DNA of 64,000 nucleotides from Mycobacteroides sp. CBMA 271 (GTDB lineage Bacteria; Actinomycetota; Actinomycetes; Mycobacteriales; Mycobacteriaceae): NCBI RefSeq assembly GCF_009729205.1, contig NZ_VTHB01000002.1:62001-126000 (forward strand). Reading direction: 5' to 3'. Below are positions 1-7,590 of this stretch, piece by piece. The position numbers and the translations under genes are program-made. Below the pieces are notes generated by a model that was not told the origin of the DNA, ran no database searches, and saw only the letters and a list, made by a program, of their open reading frames with translations. The first letter of the stretch is position 1; each line of letters begins with the position of its first letter.

Positions 1-685
1 CCAAACCCGAGACAAGCTGCTGCAGCTGGTCGACGCTCGACGAGAACTGACTGCTCTTGGAATCGACGGTGGACAGCACCTCGTTCAGGTGGTTGATCAC
101 ATCGCCGATCAGCTGATCGCGCTCGGCCAGCCCCGAGGTGAAAGCGGATGTGTCGCCCAGCAATTGGGAGAGCGTCCCACCTTGGCCCTGAAGGATCTGG
201 ATGAAGGCGTTGCTGATCTCGTTGACCTTGGTGGCGTCGAATCCCTTGAGCACCGGCCGAAGTCCGCCGAGCAGCGCGTCCAGATCGAGCGCGGGCTGGG
301 TGTGCTCCTTGTCGAGAGTTCCGCCATCGGACAGCTTGCGCAGCTCGCCCGGCCCCGAAGCGACCTCCAGGTACCGATCGCCGACCAGGTTCTCGTAGCG
401 AATGATCGCCCGGCTCGAGGTGTACAGCTGGTACTTCGCGTCGACGTCAAAGGTGACGTTGACGTTGTTGTCGGGCATGAGAGACACGCTCTTCACGCTG
501 CCCACCGGAACTCCGGCGATGCGTACCTTCTGCCCCGACTTCAAATCGGAAGCGGTGGTGAAGATCCCGTGATAGCGCTTACCGGAGCCGAACCGGAACT
601 CACCGAAGGTGATGATCAGCCCCGCCGCCACCAACAACATGACGACGGTGAAGATAACGACCTTGACCCGCGTACCCGTGTTCAT
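1..685 (-). CDS. mce4B: Mce4B, MCE-family steroid-uptake protein (partial, runs off left edge)
   Basis: Envelope substrate-binding subunit of the Mce4 sterol importer, expected to pass cholesterol toward the YrbE4AB permease. The frame opens with MNTGTRVKVV, has one hydrophobic anchor at about residues 8-28, then the MCE/MlaD domain (GQKVRIAGVPVGSVKSV, NLVGDRYLEV) and a helical stretch. The ATG lies one base after the mce4A stop, so the two are probably co-translated. About 228 residues are visible and the C-terminus is outside the window. Assignment to mce4 rather than another mce operon rests on the KstR-type palindrome upstream of the operon and on the hsd4A-fdxD-fadE26 neighbours. Confidence 0.9.
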   Translation of the reverse strand, partial: MNTGTRVKVVIFTVVMLLVAAGLIITFGEFRFGSGKRYHGIFTTASDLKSGQKVRIAGVPVGSVKSVSLMPDNNVNVTFDVDAKYQLYTSSRAIIRYENLVGDRYLEVASGPGELRKLSDGGTLDKEHTQPALDLDALLGGLRPVLKGFDATKVNEISNAFIQILQGQGGTLSQLLGDTSAFTSGLAERDQLIGDVINHLNEVLSTVDSKSSQFSSSVDQLQQLVSGL

Positions 686-686
686 T

Positions 687-1898
687 CTAGAAATCACTTC
701 GCTTCGCGAAGGCGCCGCCGTACAGGTACTGCAGTGTGTCGGGTGCGTTGACCTGCAGTTCGGTCAGAGGCTCGTAGGGGATGTAGGCGTTGTCGGTCAC
801 CAGGAAGGGTGCCCGGTACCACGACCCGTTCTGTGTCTTAGTCGGAATGTCCGGTAGGCCACGGCAATTGGGGCCGCCGGAGCCGTTCACGACAGGCAGA
901 CTCTCGGGATATGTGTAGACCGGTGCGCCCAGCGGGAAGCTGTTACTCAGGAACAGACCCGGGCGAACGCCACCGATGAGCGGCGCGAAGGTCACCAGGG
1001 CCTTGGAGATCGCCTTGAACAGACAGGGGAACTCGGGCGAGTACCTGCCGAGCAGCGTGGCGGGCGCGCGCAACCGCTGCAGCGCCGCGGTGAGGTCTTT
1101 CTCGGCAGGGGCGAGGGTTTCGTACCCGCTGTTGCCCACCCCAATAGCGGCCAGCAGCGTCGCCTTGAGCTCCTGCTGCTCGTCGACGATCGTGCGGCTC
1201 AACGTGGGCACGTTATCGAGGATCCGCACGATGTCTTGAGCGGAGTCTCCGTAGATCTGCCCCACCTGCCCGGCCTTCCGGAAATCCTGTTGCAGAGTCG
1301 GAAGTTTCGGGTTGAGCTGATCCAGGTACTGGTCGAGCTCAACCAGGCCCTGCCCAAAATTGTCGCCGTTACCGCGCAACCCCTCGCCGATGGCGGTCAG
1401 GGTGGCGTTGAGGTTGACCGGGTCGATCTTGCCGAGCAACCGGGTCAGGTTCTCGAAGACCGTGTTGACCTCCAGGGCCACCGCCTCCGCGGTCACCGTC
1501 GCCCCCGGCCGCAGCGACGAGCCCGAGGGCTGCTGCGGTACAAGGAATTCCACGGATTTGGCACCGAAGATCGTGGTACCAGCAATTCGGACCGTGGCGT
1601 TCGACGGGATCTGCCGCAGGTCCTTGGCATTGACCGCGAGCTCCAGCTTGGCCTGCTCGCTGGCGTAGGAGATCGACTTGATCTTCCCGATCTGCAACCC
1701 GTGGAACTTGACCTTGCCGCCCTCTTCCGTCACCAGGCCGGCCCGCGGCGCGAGAACGGTGATGGTTTTGGTATCGGCGAAGGCATCGTTGTAAGCCAGG
1801 TAGGTCAACAGGGTCGCCGCAGCCAAAACGGCGACCAGCACTAAACCGGCTAACCGGACTGATCGGCGCCTGGACCGGGCGCGCGCCTCATTCGTCAT
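687..1898 (-). CDS. mce4A: Mce4A, MCE-family steroid-uptake protein
   Basis: 403-residue MCE protein, first of the mce4 series, acting outside the membrane in the sterol import complex. It has a basic N-terminus with an Arg-rich run, one membrane anchor at about residues 15-36 (LAGLVLVAVLAAATLLTYLA), the MCE domain (KVKFHGLQIGKIKSISY, TIFGAKSVEFL), then the long helical region and a C-terminal Mce-associated part. The start at 1898 (MTNEARARS) is chosen over an earlier in-frame ATG because AGGAGG sits 6 bases upstream and the earlier part would overlap yrbE4B. It follows yrbE4B by 10 bases in one operon. Confidence 0.93.
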   Translation of the reverse strand: MTNEARARSRRRSVRLAGLVLVAVLAAATLLTYLAYNDAFADTKTITVLAPRAGLVTEEGGKVKFHGLQIGKIKSISYASEQAKLELAVNAKDLRQIPSNATVRIAGTTIFGAKSVEFLVPQQPSGSSLRPGATVTAEAVALEVNTVFENLTRLLGKIDPVNLNATLTAIGEGLRGNGDNFGQGLVELDQYLDQLNPKLPTLQQDFRKAGQVGQIYGDSAQDIVRILDNVPTLSRTIVDEQQELKATLLAAIGVGNSGYETLAPAEKDLTAALQRLRAPATLLGRYSPEFPCLFKAISKALVTFAPLIGGVRPGLFLSNSFPLGAPVYTYPESLPVVNGSGGPNCRGLPDIPTKTQNGSWYRAPFLVTDNAYIPYEPLTELQVNAPDTLQYLYGGAFAKRSDF

Positions 1899-1908
1899 CC
1901 GCTTCCTC

Positions 1909-2769
1909 CTAACCTGAAAGGTTGAAGTGGCCGGACCCACCGTAGACGGCGAGCGAGATGAACAGGGTGACAAGCACAACCACGATGAGGGACGTGCGCA
2001 CGGCCTGACCGACCGCAACGCCCACGCCCACCGGGCCGCCGGAGGCGTTGAAACCGTAGTTGGTGTGCACGAGCATCACAACCACCGACATGACGATCGC
2101 TTGCAAGAAGGACCAGAGCAGATCGGTGGGCACCAGGAACGTGTTGAAGTAGTGGTCGTACACGCCCGGGGACTGACCGTTGATCATCACCGTCGTCGCG
2201 CGGGAAGCGAAGAAGGCCGCCAGCACCGACAACGAGTACAGCGGGACGATGGCAATCAGCCCGGCCACCAGGCGGGTGGACACCAGGTACGAGACCGCAT
2301 GCACCGCCATGGTTTCCAGCGCGTCGATCTCTTCGGCGACCCGCATCGCGCCCAGTTGGGCGGTGGTGCCGGCACCGATCGTCGCCGCCATCGCGATACC
2401 CGCCACCACCGGAGCGACAATGCGCACGTTGAGGAATGCGGACAGGAACCCGGTGAGTGCCTCGATACCGATATTGCCCAGCGAGGAATAGCCCTGCACC
2501 GCGATGACGCCACCCGAGGCCAGCGTTAGGAACACCGCGACACCCACGGTTCCGCCGATCATGACCAAGGCGCCGGTGCCCATGGTGATCTCGGCGAGCA
2601 CCCGGATCGTTTCCTTGCGGTACTTCGTCAACGCCGCGGGGATGTAACTCAGCGATTGCGCATAGAAGAGGGCCTGCTCACCGAATTTGTCGAACGAGCG
2701 TCCCAGACCACGCATATACCGAACGGTATAGGAGGTCACGGTGTGCGTCGAAAGATACGGTCCGGCCAT
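1909..2769 (-). CDS. yrbE4B: YrbE4B, permease subunit of the Mce4 importer
   Basis: 286-residue MlaE/YrbE-type integral membrane permease, paired with YrbE4A as the membrane part of the Mce4 ATP-dependent sterol importer. Visible are several hydrophobic segments and the typical MlaE core (MRVAEEIDALETM, TRLVAGLIAIVPLYSLSVLAA, GFNASGGPVGVGVAVGQAVRTS). The C-terminus GSGHFNLSG is like mycobacterial YrbE4B. The start ATG directly follows the stop of a 21-codon reading frame filling the space after yrbE4A. No dedicated ATPase gene is in the window, as usual for mce loci, which share an MceG ATPase encoded elsewhere. Confidence 0.93.
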   Translation of the reverse strand: MAGPYLSTHTVTSYTVRYMRGLGRSFDKFGEQALFYAQSLSYIPAALTKYRKETIRVLAEITMGTGALVMIGGTVGVAVFLTLASGGVIAVQGYSSLGNIGIEALTGFLSAFLNVRIVAPVVAGIAMAATIGAGTTAQLGAMRVAEEIDALETMAVHAVSYLVSTRLVAGLIAIVPLYSLSVLAAFFASRATTVMINGQSPGVYDHYFNTFLVPTDLLWSFLQAIVMSVVVMLVHTNYGFNASGGPVGVGVAVGQAVRTSLIVVVLVTLFISLAVYGGSGHFNLSG

Positions 2770-2835
2770 CTAAATCGTCGCTTCTTCGCGTACGCCGCTC
2801 ATCAGTGCCATCGCTTCTTCGCGTACGCCGCTCAT
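2770..2835 (-). CDS. 21-residue tandem-repeat mini-ORF coupling yrbE4A to yrbE4B
   Basis: The gap between yrbE4A and yrbE4B is exactly one small reading frame. Its ATG overlaps the yrbE4A stop as TGATG, and its TAG is followed at once by the yrbE4B ATG. The predicted peptide is two near-identical halves, each starting MSGVREEA, encoded by a 33-bp tandem repeat of the interspersed GATGAGC element. No function can be assigned. It may be translated only as a way to keep ribosomes moving from one cistron to the next. In M. tuberculosis, as far as I recall, the two yrbE genes are adjacent without such an insert. Confidence 0.4.
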   Translation of the reverse strand: MSGVREEAMALMSGVREEATI

Positions 2836-2840
2836 CAGTG
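2778..2840 (-). repeat. Interspersed GATGAGC element, two tandem copies (33-bp period)
   Basis: Two identical 30-bp copies (2778-2807 and 2811-2840) separated by 3 bases. On the minus strand each reads GATGAGCGGCGTACGCGAAG, a variant of the family consensus GATGAGCCGCTTGCGCGAAG. They lie wholly between yrbE4A and yrbE4B and overlap only the last bases of yrbE4A. Confidence 0.85.
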
Positions 2841-3602
2841 CTTCACCAGGACCCGTACACCGATGGCCGTCATCACCACGTTGATGACAAACAGACAGAT
2901 GAAGGCGTAGACGACGGTCTCGTTGACCGCGTCACCGACACCCTTGGGCCCGCCTTTGACGGTCAGCCCGCGGTAGCAGCCGACCAGACCGGCGAAGATA
3001 CCGAACAGGAAGGCCTTGACCTCCGAGATCATCAACTCGCCCAGTCCGGTGAGCACCGTCAGGCCGTTGATGAAGGCTCCGGGGTTGACGCCCTGCAGAA
3101 AGACCGAGAACACGTAGCCGCCGACCATGCCGATGGCGCACACCAGGCCGTTCAGCAGCAGGGCGACGAACGTAGAGGCCAGCACCCGGGGCACCACAAG
3201 ACGCTGGATCGGATCGATGCCCAGCACCTGCATCGCGTCGATCTCCTCGCGAATGGTGCGGGCGCCCAGGTCGGCGCAGATCGCGGTGGCGCCCGCGCCC
3301 GCGACGACGAGCACCGTGACCACGGGGCCCAGCTGCGTCACTGTTCCGAAGGCCGTCGCCGCACCGGACAGGTCGGCCGCGCCGATCTCACGCAGCAGGA
3401 TGTTCAGCGTGAAGGCCACCAGCACGGTGAAGGGGATGGCCACCAAAAGCGTGGGCAACAACGAGACCCGGGCGATGAACCAGGTTTGGTCCAGAAATTC
3501 CTGCCCCTGGAACGGGCGGCGGAAGATGTTCCGGAACGTGGCCAACGACATGGAGACGAAGCCGCCGACGGCGCGTGCTGGCGCCGCGAGCTGCTGCTTC
3601 AA
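2835..3602 (-). CDS. yrbE4A: YrbE4A, permease subunit of the Mce4 importer
   Basis: 255-residue MlaE/YrbE permease and first gene of the mce4 operon. The core is very typical: RVSLLPTLLVAIPFTVLVAF, LGARTIREEIDAMQVLGIDP, RGLTVKGGPKGVGDAV. The start is an uncommon TTG at 3602. It is preferred because AGGAG lies 6 bases upstream and the encoded start (KQQLAAPARAVGG) matches the N-terminus remembered for the M. tuberculosis protein. The 230-bp region upstream holds a long palindrome with a KstR-type box, so sterol-responsive repression of the whole import operon is likely. Confidence 0.93.
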   Translation of the reverse strand: MKQQLAAPARAVGGFVSMSLATFRNIFRRPFQGQEFLDQTWFIARVSLLPTLLVAIPFTVLVAFTLNILLREIGAADLSGAATAFGTVTQLGPVVTVLVVAGAGATAICADLGARTIREEIDAMQVLGIDPIQRLVVPRVLASTFVALLLNGLVCAIGMVGGYVFSVFLQGVNPGAFINGLTVLTGLGELMISEVKAFLFGIFAGLVGCYRGLTVKGGPKGVGDAVNETVVYAFICLFVINVVMTAIGVRVLVKH

Positions 3603-3783
3603 CCTTTACTCCTGTCTCACACATCCCGGTACCGCCGGAGTCCCCGCCTACACAATCCGGTTAACGATCGACGTGTACCTACCACGCTGTGAGGCGCATC
3701 ATATTAACGAGAAAAAATTCTTAGTGTCAATTCATCCCGTGGTCCGCAAATCGCACGACGTGTCCACTTTATGCTGGGATTTT

Positions 3784-3817
3784 GGTCCATATCTAGAACT
3801 GGTTCTAGATATGGACC
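3784..3817. promoter_or_regulatory. KstR-type operator inside a 34-bp palindrome, mce4 promoter
   Basis: TAGAACTGGTTCTA at 3794-3807 fits the KstR pattern TnnAACnnGTTnnA and is a perfect palindrome apart from its two central bases. The symmetry extends to 16-base arms (3784-3799 and 3802-3817). It lies about 180 bases upstream of yrbE4A and 23 bases beyond the hsd4A stop. KstR is the TetR repressor of cholesterol genes, released by CoA thioesters of cholesterol metabolites. The long arms could also act as a transcript hairpin. Confidence 0.8.
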
Positions 3818-3839
3818 GCACCATTGTGCTTATTGTTCC

Positions 3840-4745
3840 TTACTCTTCGACCATCAGCGCTGTCGCCGAGAATGTACGCTTAGGATCATGTCCAGCAAAG
3901 AAATCTTCTAGCGTCGAATTGAGCGTTGACGGATCCCACGCGTCAGATTCGGCGGTGAACTTAGCCTCCACAGTAGGCGCCGCCAACAGCGTGACGGTCG
4001 GTCCGTACACGATGAACAGCTGACCGTTCACGGCTTCGGCGGCCGGCGAGGCCAAATACCGCACCAAGGTCACCACATGCTCGGGGGAGAGAGGGTCGAC
4101 AGAATCTTCGGGCGCGTCACCGAAGACGTCGGCCGTCATCGCCGTGCGGGCGCGCGGGGCGATGGCATTGGCCCGCACGCCGTAGCGACCGAGAGCACGC
4201 GCGGCCGACAACGTCAGCGCGGTGATACCCGCCTTCGCGGCGCCGTAGTTGGCCTGGCCCTCGGGCCCAAGCAGGCCCGCTTCGGAGGACGTATTGATAA
4301 GTCGTCCGTAGACGGGGCCACCGGCGGCCTTGGAGGCGCCGCGCCAGTACGTGGCCGCGTTGCGGGTTAGCAGGAAGTGTCCGCGCAGGTGTACGTGGAT
4401 GACGGCGTCGAACTCCTCGTCCGACATGTTGAAGAGCATCCGGTCGCGGGTGATCCCCGCGTTGTTGACGACCACATGCAGCCCGCCGAGTGATTCCGCG
4501 GTGGAGATCAGCTCGTCGGCGGTGGTGCGCTCACCGATATCGCCCGCGACGGTGACGCCCTTGGCGCCCACCGCCGCGATCTCATCGAGCACGTCGCTCT
4601 TCTCCAGAGCGGGCGCGATGTCATTGACGATCACAGTCGCTCCGGATTTGGCCAGACCGATCGCCTCGGCGCGGCCGAGTCCGGCAGCGGCTCCGGTGAC
4701 GATGGCAACCCGACCGGTCAGATCGGCGTCAGCTATCGCGCTCAT
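3840..4745 (-). CDS. hsd4A: Hsd4A-like short-chain dehydrogenase (17-beta-hydroxysteroid / beta-hydroxyacyl-CoA dehydrogenase)
   Basis: 301-residue classical SDR, orthologous by position and sequence to Rv3502c. Family members oxidise 17-beta-hydroxysteroids and the 22/24-hydroxyacyl-CoA of the sterol side chain. The NAD site VTGAAAGLGRAEA lies near residue 17, NNAGITRD near 92, and the Ser-Tyr-Lys catalytic set is in INTSSEAG and NYGAAKAG. A C-terminal extension of about 50 residues (FTAESDAWDPSTLNSTLEDFF) goes beyond the basic SDR fold. It follows fdxD on the same strand by about 95 bases and precedes the mce4 promoter. Confidence 0.85.
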   Translation of the reverse strand: MSAIADADLTGRVAIVTGAAAGLGRAEAIGLAKSGATVIVNDIAPALEKSDVLDEIAAVGAKGVTVAGDIGERTTADELISTAESLGGLHVVVNNAGITRDRMLFNMSDEEFDAVIHVHLRGHFLLTRNAATYWRGASKAAGGPVYGRLINTSSEAGLLGPEGQANYGAAKAGITALTLSAARALGRYGVRANAIAPRARTAMTADVFGDAPEDSVDPLSPEHVVTLVRYLASPAAEAVNGQLFIVYGPTVTLLAAPTVEAKFTAESDAWDPSTLNSTLEDFFAGHDPKRTFSATALMVEE

Positions 4746-4839
4746 ACGCGTGTCCCTTCAGTTCCGTGCGTCTCGACGCACTCCATTGCACCGGCTCCGC
4801 ACGATCGAGGTCGACGGGCCGGTTGGTTTACGAATGCCT

Positions 4840-5031
4840 CTAGTCTTTGCGAATCAATGCGGCGCGTGGGCACTCCGCGATCGCCTGCTCGACCAGATCC
4901 TCCTGATCGGCCGGCACTTCCTCCTGCAGGATGACGACGTAGTCGTCATCATCGACGTCGAACACCTCCGGAGCGATCCCAAGGCACACCAAATTGCCTT
5001 CACAACGGTCAGGAATGACACCGACACGCAT
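4840..5031 (-). CDS. fdxD: FdxD, 3Fe-4S ferredoxin
   Basis: 63-residue acidic ferredoxin with three visible cluster cysteines in the order C10, C16, C55 (RCEGNLVCLG and AECPRAAL). The missing fourth cysteine is typical of 3Fe-4S ferredoxins that feed P450s in actinobacteria. It matches Rv3503c in place and size. The start at 5031 (MRVGVIPDRC) is preferred over an in-frame ATG five codons upstream because a GGAGG lies just ahead of it and the shorter form matches the family. It is transcribed divergently from fadE26 and probably shares the KstR box between them. The likely role is electron supply to side-chain P450s encoded elsewhere. Confidence 0.88.
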   Translation of the reverse strand: MRVGVIPDRCEGNLVCLGIAPEVFDVDDDDYVVILQEEVPADQEDLVEQAIAECPRAALIRKD

Positions 5032-5193
5032 TGGAAACCTCCTCATTGGGGTTTTCCGGCTACAAGAGCCGACTTCGTCGTCTAGCTGGGCTGTATCGCC
5101 AGACTACGACAAGTGACCATCGACACAACCCTGGCGAGGCCAGGATCTCTGGGCTGAGTTTGTGCGGCGGCGTCGCGTCTGGACTCCCTAGAC

Positions 5194-5207
5194 TAGAACG
5201 TGTTACA
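5194..5207. promoter_or_regulatory. KstR-type operator between fdxD and fadE26
   Basis: TAGAACGTGTTACA fits TnnAACnnGTTnnA. It lies 54 bases upstream of the fadE26 start and about 160 bases from the divergent fdxD start, so it could control both directions. Confidence 0.82.
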
Positions 5208-5260
5208 AATCTTGTGTCAACGTGGGTCACACCTCAGAGCCACGGCAGCGGAGGTCACAC

Positions 5261-6436
5261 ATGCATATCGCCTATACCCCCGAGCAGGAAGAGCTGCGCC
5301 GCGAGCTACGCGCGTACTTCGACAAACTGCTGACCCCGGAACGCCGCGAGGCCCTCGCGTCGAATCAGGGTGAGTACGGCAGCGGCAATGTCTATCGTGA
5401 GACCGTCGAACAGATGGGCGCCGACGGCTGGCTGGCCCTGGGCTGGCCCAAGGAGTTCGGCGGCCAGGGCCGTCCCGTGATGGATCAGCTGATCTTCACC
5501 GACGAGGCTGCCATCGCCGGCGCTCCGGTGCCGTTCCTGACGATTAACAGCGTCGCGCCGACGATCATGCACTTCGGCTCCGAGGAACAGAAGAAGTTCT
5601 TCCTGCCCAAGATCTCTGCGGGAAAGCTGCACTTCTCCATCGGCTACTCCGAGCCCGGCGCGGGCACCGATCTTGCCTCGCTGCGCACCTCGGCGGTCCG
5701 CGACGGTGACGACTACGTCGTCAACGGCCAGAAGATGTGGACCAGCCTCATCGAGTACGCCGACTACATCTGGCTGGCCGTGCGTACCAACACCGAGGTA
5801 AAGAAGCACCGCGGCATCTCGATGCTCATCGTGCCCACCACCGCCGAGGGTTTCTCGTTCACCAAGGTGCGCACTATGGCGGGTCCCGGCACCAGCGCCA
5901 CCTACTACCAGGATGTGCGGGTCCCGGTGACGAGCCGGGTCGGCGAGGAGAACGCGGGCTGGAAGCTGGTCACCAATCAGCTGAATCATGAGCGGGTGGC
6001 TCTGGTTTCATCGGCGCCGATCATCACGGCGCTGCGCGAGGTGCGCGAGTGGGCGCAAAACACCAAGGGCCCCGGCGGCCGGATCATCGATTCAGAATGG
6101 GTTCAACTGAACTTGGCACGCGTGCATGCCAAGGTCGAGTACCTCAAGCTCATCAACTGGGAGCTGGCCTCCACCACCGCCGCCCCCGCCCCCGCCGACG
6201 CCTCCGCCACCAAAGTCTTCGGCACTGAGCTGGCCACCGAGGCCTACCGCCTCCTCATGGAGGTTCTCGGGACGGCCGCGACGCTCCGTCAAGACTCTCC
6301 TGGCGCGCAGCTGCGCGGTCGCGTCGAGCGAATGCACCGAGCCTGCCTCATCCTCACATTCGGCGGCGGCACCAACGAGGTGCAGCGGGACATCATCGCG
6401 ATGACCGCCCTCGGCCAACCTGCGGCAAGCCGCTAG
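5261..6436 (+). CDS. fadE26: FadE26 (ChsE4), acyl-CoA dehydrogenase subunit of sterol side-chain degradation
   Basis: 391-residue acyl-CoA dehydrogenase. With FadE27 it forms the alpha2-beta2 ChsE4-ChsE5 enzyme, known to dehydrogenate the C8 side chain of 3-oxocholest-4-en-26-oyl-CoA. Family signatures are clear: FSIGYSEPGAGTDLASL (FAD/substrate loop), VNGQKMWTS, and the C-terminal FGGGTNEVQRDIIA. The start at 5261 has GGAGG eight bases upstream. An upstream in-frame start at 5222 would add 13 residues with no family match. It is followed by fadE27 after 16 bases in one operon. Confidence 0.92.
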   Translation: MHIAYTPEQEELRRELRAYFDKLLTPERREALASNQGEYGSGNVYRETVEQMGADGWLALGWPKEFGGQGRPVMDQLIFTDEAAIAGAPVPFLTINSVAPTIMHFGSEEQKKFFLPKISAGKLHFSIGYSEPGAGTDLASLRTSAVRDGDDYVVNGQKMWTSLIEYADYIWLAVRTNTEVKKHRGISMLIVPTTAEGFSFTKVRTMAGPGTSATYYQDVRVPVTSRVGEENAGWKLVTNQLNHERVALVSSAPIITALREVREWAQNTKGPGGRIIDSEWVQLNLARVHAKVEYLKLINWELASTTAAPAPADASATKVFGTELATEAYRLLMEVLGTAATLRQDSPGAQLRGRVERMHRACLILTFGGGTNEVQRDIIAMTALGQPAASR

Positions 6437-6452
6437 AAGGGATTGCAGAACA

Positions 6453-7550
6453 ATGGATTTCTCCCTTACCGAGGCGCAGACCGATCTCGCCGGGCTGACC
6501 CGCACCATCGCGTCGGCGATCAGCACCCCTGAGCGCCAACGGGAACTCGACAAGCAGGACAGCCGGTTCGATTGGCAGCTGTGGACCAAGCTGGTCGAAG
6601 CCGACATCCTGTCCACCGCGGCCCCCGAGTCAGTGGGCGGCGGCGGTTTCGGTGTTCTCGAACAGTCCTCGATCCTCGTCGAGCTCGGCCGCGAATTGGG
6701 TGCCGTGCCGTACCTGGAGTCGGTAGTGCTGGCGGCCGGTGCGCTCACCGCGTTCGGCTCCAAAGCGCTACAGAATGATTGGGCGACACCGGCAGTCGCC
6801 GGAAAGAAGGTCCTCACCATCGCGCTCGAGGGTGAGCCGGGCGAGGGCCCGGTGGCCGCGCGCACCGAAGGTGCAGGCTACGTCCTGACCGGCAATCGGG
6901 TCTTGGTGCCGTTCGGCGTGGAAGCCGACGCATACCTGGTACCCGCCGAGACCGAAAGCGGTGTCGCAGTCTTCCTCGTGGCCGCAGACGATGCGGGGGT
7001 CACCCAGGAGACGTTGCACACCACCGGCAAGGACAGCTCCGCGGAGCTCATCCTGTCCGAGGTCCCCGTACCGGCGGACCGCAAAGTGGGTGGCGTCGAA
7101 GTTATCGAGTGGCTGCGGCTGCGGGAATCCTTGGGACACAGTGCCTACCAGCTCGGCGTGCTGGAGCGCGCCCTGGAGCTGACCGCCGACTATGCCCGCA
7201 CCCGCGAGCAGTTCGGTAAGCCGATCGGCGGCTTCCAGGCGGTGGCCCAGCGGCTGGCGGACGGCTACATCGACGTCAAGGGCCTGCGCCTGACACTGTG
7301 GCAAGCCGCCTGGCGCGTGTCCGAGGATCTTCCCGCCGATGTCGACGTGGCGACGGCAAAATTCTGGGCATCCGATGCCGGGCACCGCGTCGCCCACACC
7401 GCGGTGCATGTACACGGCGGTGTCGGTATCGACGAGGACCATCCGATACACCGGTACTTCCTGGCCGCCAAGCGGGGCGAATTCGTCTCGGGCAGCGCGA
7501 CGGAGCAGCTGCGCCGCATCGGGCGCGAGCTCGCCGACACCCCTGCCTAG
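6453..7550 (+). CDS. fadE27: FadE27 (ChsE5), acyl-CoA dehydrogenase partner subunit
   Basis: 365-residue acyl-CoA dehydrogenase-like protein starting MDFSLTEAQTDLAGL, the usual N-terminus of the second subunit in mycobacterial heterotetrameric dehydrogenases. The conserved C-terminal region includes TREQFGKPIGGFQAVAQ and HVHGGVGIDEDHPIHRY. In the known ChsE4-ChsE5 complex one subunit carries the catalytic residue and the other completes the FAD site. Which residue acts here cannot be settled by eye. An AGAAGG motif lies 14-19 bases before the ATG. It is followed after 17 bases by fadD17. Confidence 0.9.
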   Translation: MDFSLTEAQTDLAGLTRTIASAISTPERQRELDKQDSRFDWQLWTKLVEADILSTAAPESVGGGGFGVLEQSSILVELGRELGAVPYLESVVLAAGALTAFGSKALQNDWATPAVAGKKVLTIALEGEPGEGPVAARTEGAGYVLTGNRVLVPFGVEADAYLVPAETESGVAVFLVAADDAGVTQETLHTTGKDSSAELILSEVPVPADRKVGGVEVIEWLRLRESLGHSAYQLGVLERALELTADYARTREQFGKPIGGFQAVAQRLADGYIDVKGLRLTLWQAAWRVSEDLPADVDVATAKFWASDAGHRVAHTAVHVHGGVGIDEDHPIHRYFLAAKRGEFVSGSATEQLRRIGRELADTPA

Positions 7551-7565
7551 TATCGAGTGGTGATG

Positions 7566-7590
7566 CGATGAGCCGCTTGCGCGAAGAGCA
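7566..7590 (+). repeat. Interspersed GATGAGC element supplying the fadD17 start
   Basis: A perfect copy of the consensus GATGAGCCGCTTGCGCGAAG followed by AGCA. Its ATG is the fadD17 start at 7568 and it encodes the peptide MSRLREE. Confidence 0.85.

Noticed and set aside
687..2018. Longer mce4A starting at 2018
   Set aside because: The first 40 codons overlap yrbE4B in another frame and carry no MCE-like sequence, while 1898 has a strong ribosome site.
2778..2840. Short direct repeats with a 33-bp period as a possible CRISPR remnant
   Set aside because: Only two units, no distinct spacers, no cas genes in the window, and the same unit occurs at many gene junctions.
6092..6865. Minus-strand frame with poly-Gly across fadE26/fadE27
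   Set aside because: It is antisense to two well-supported acyl-CoA dehydrogenase genes; the poly-Gly mirrors their Pro/Ala-rich codons.
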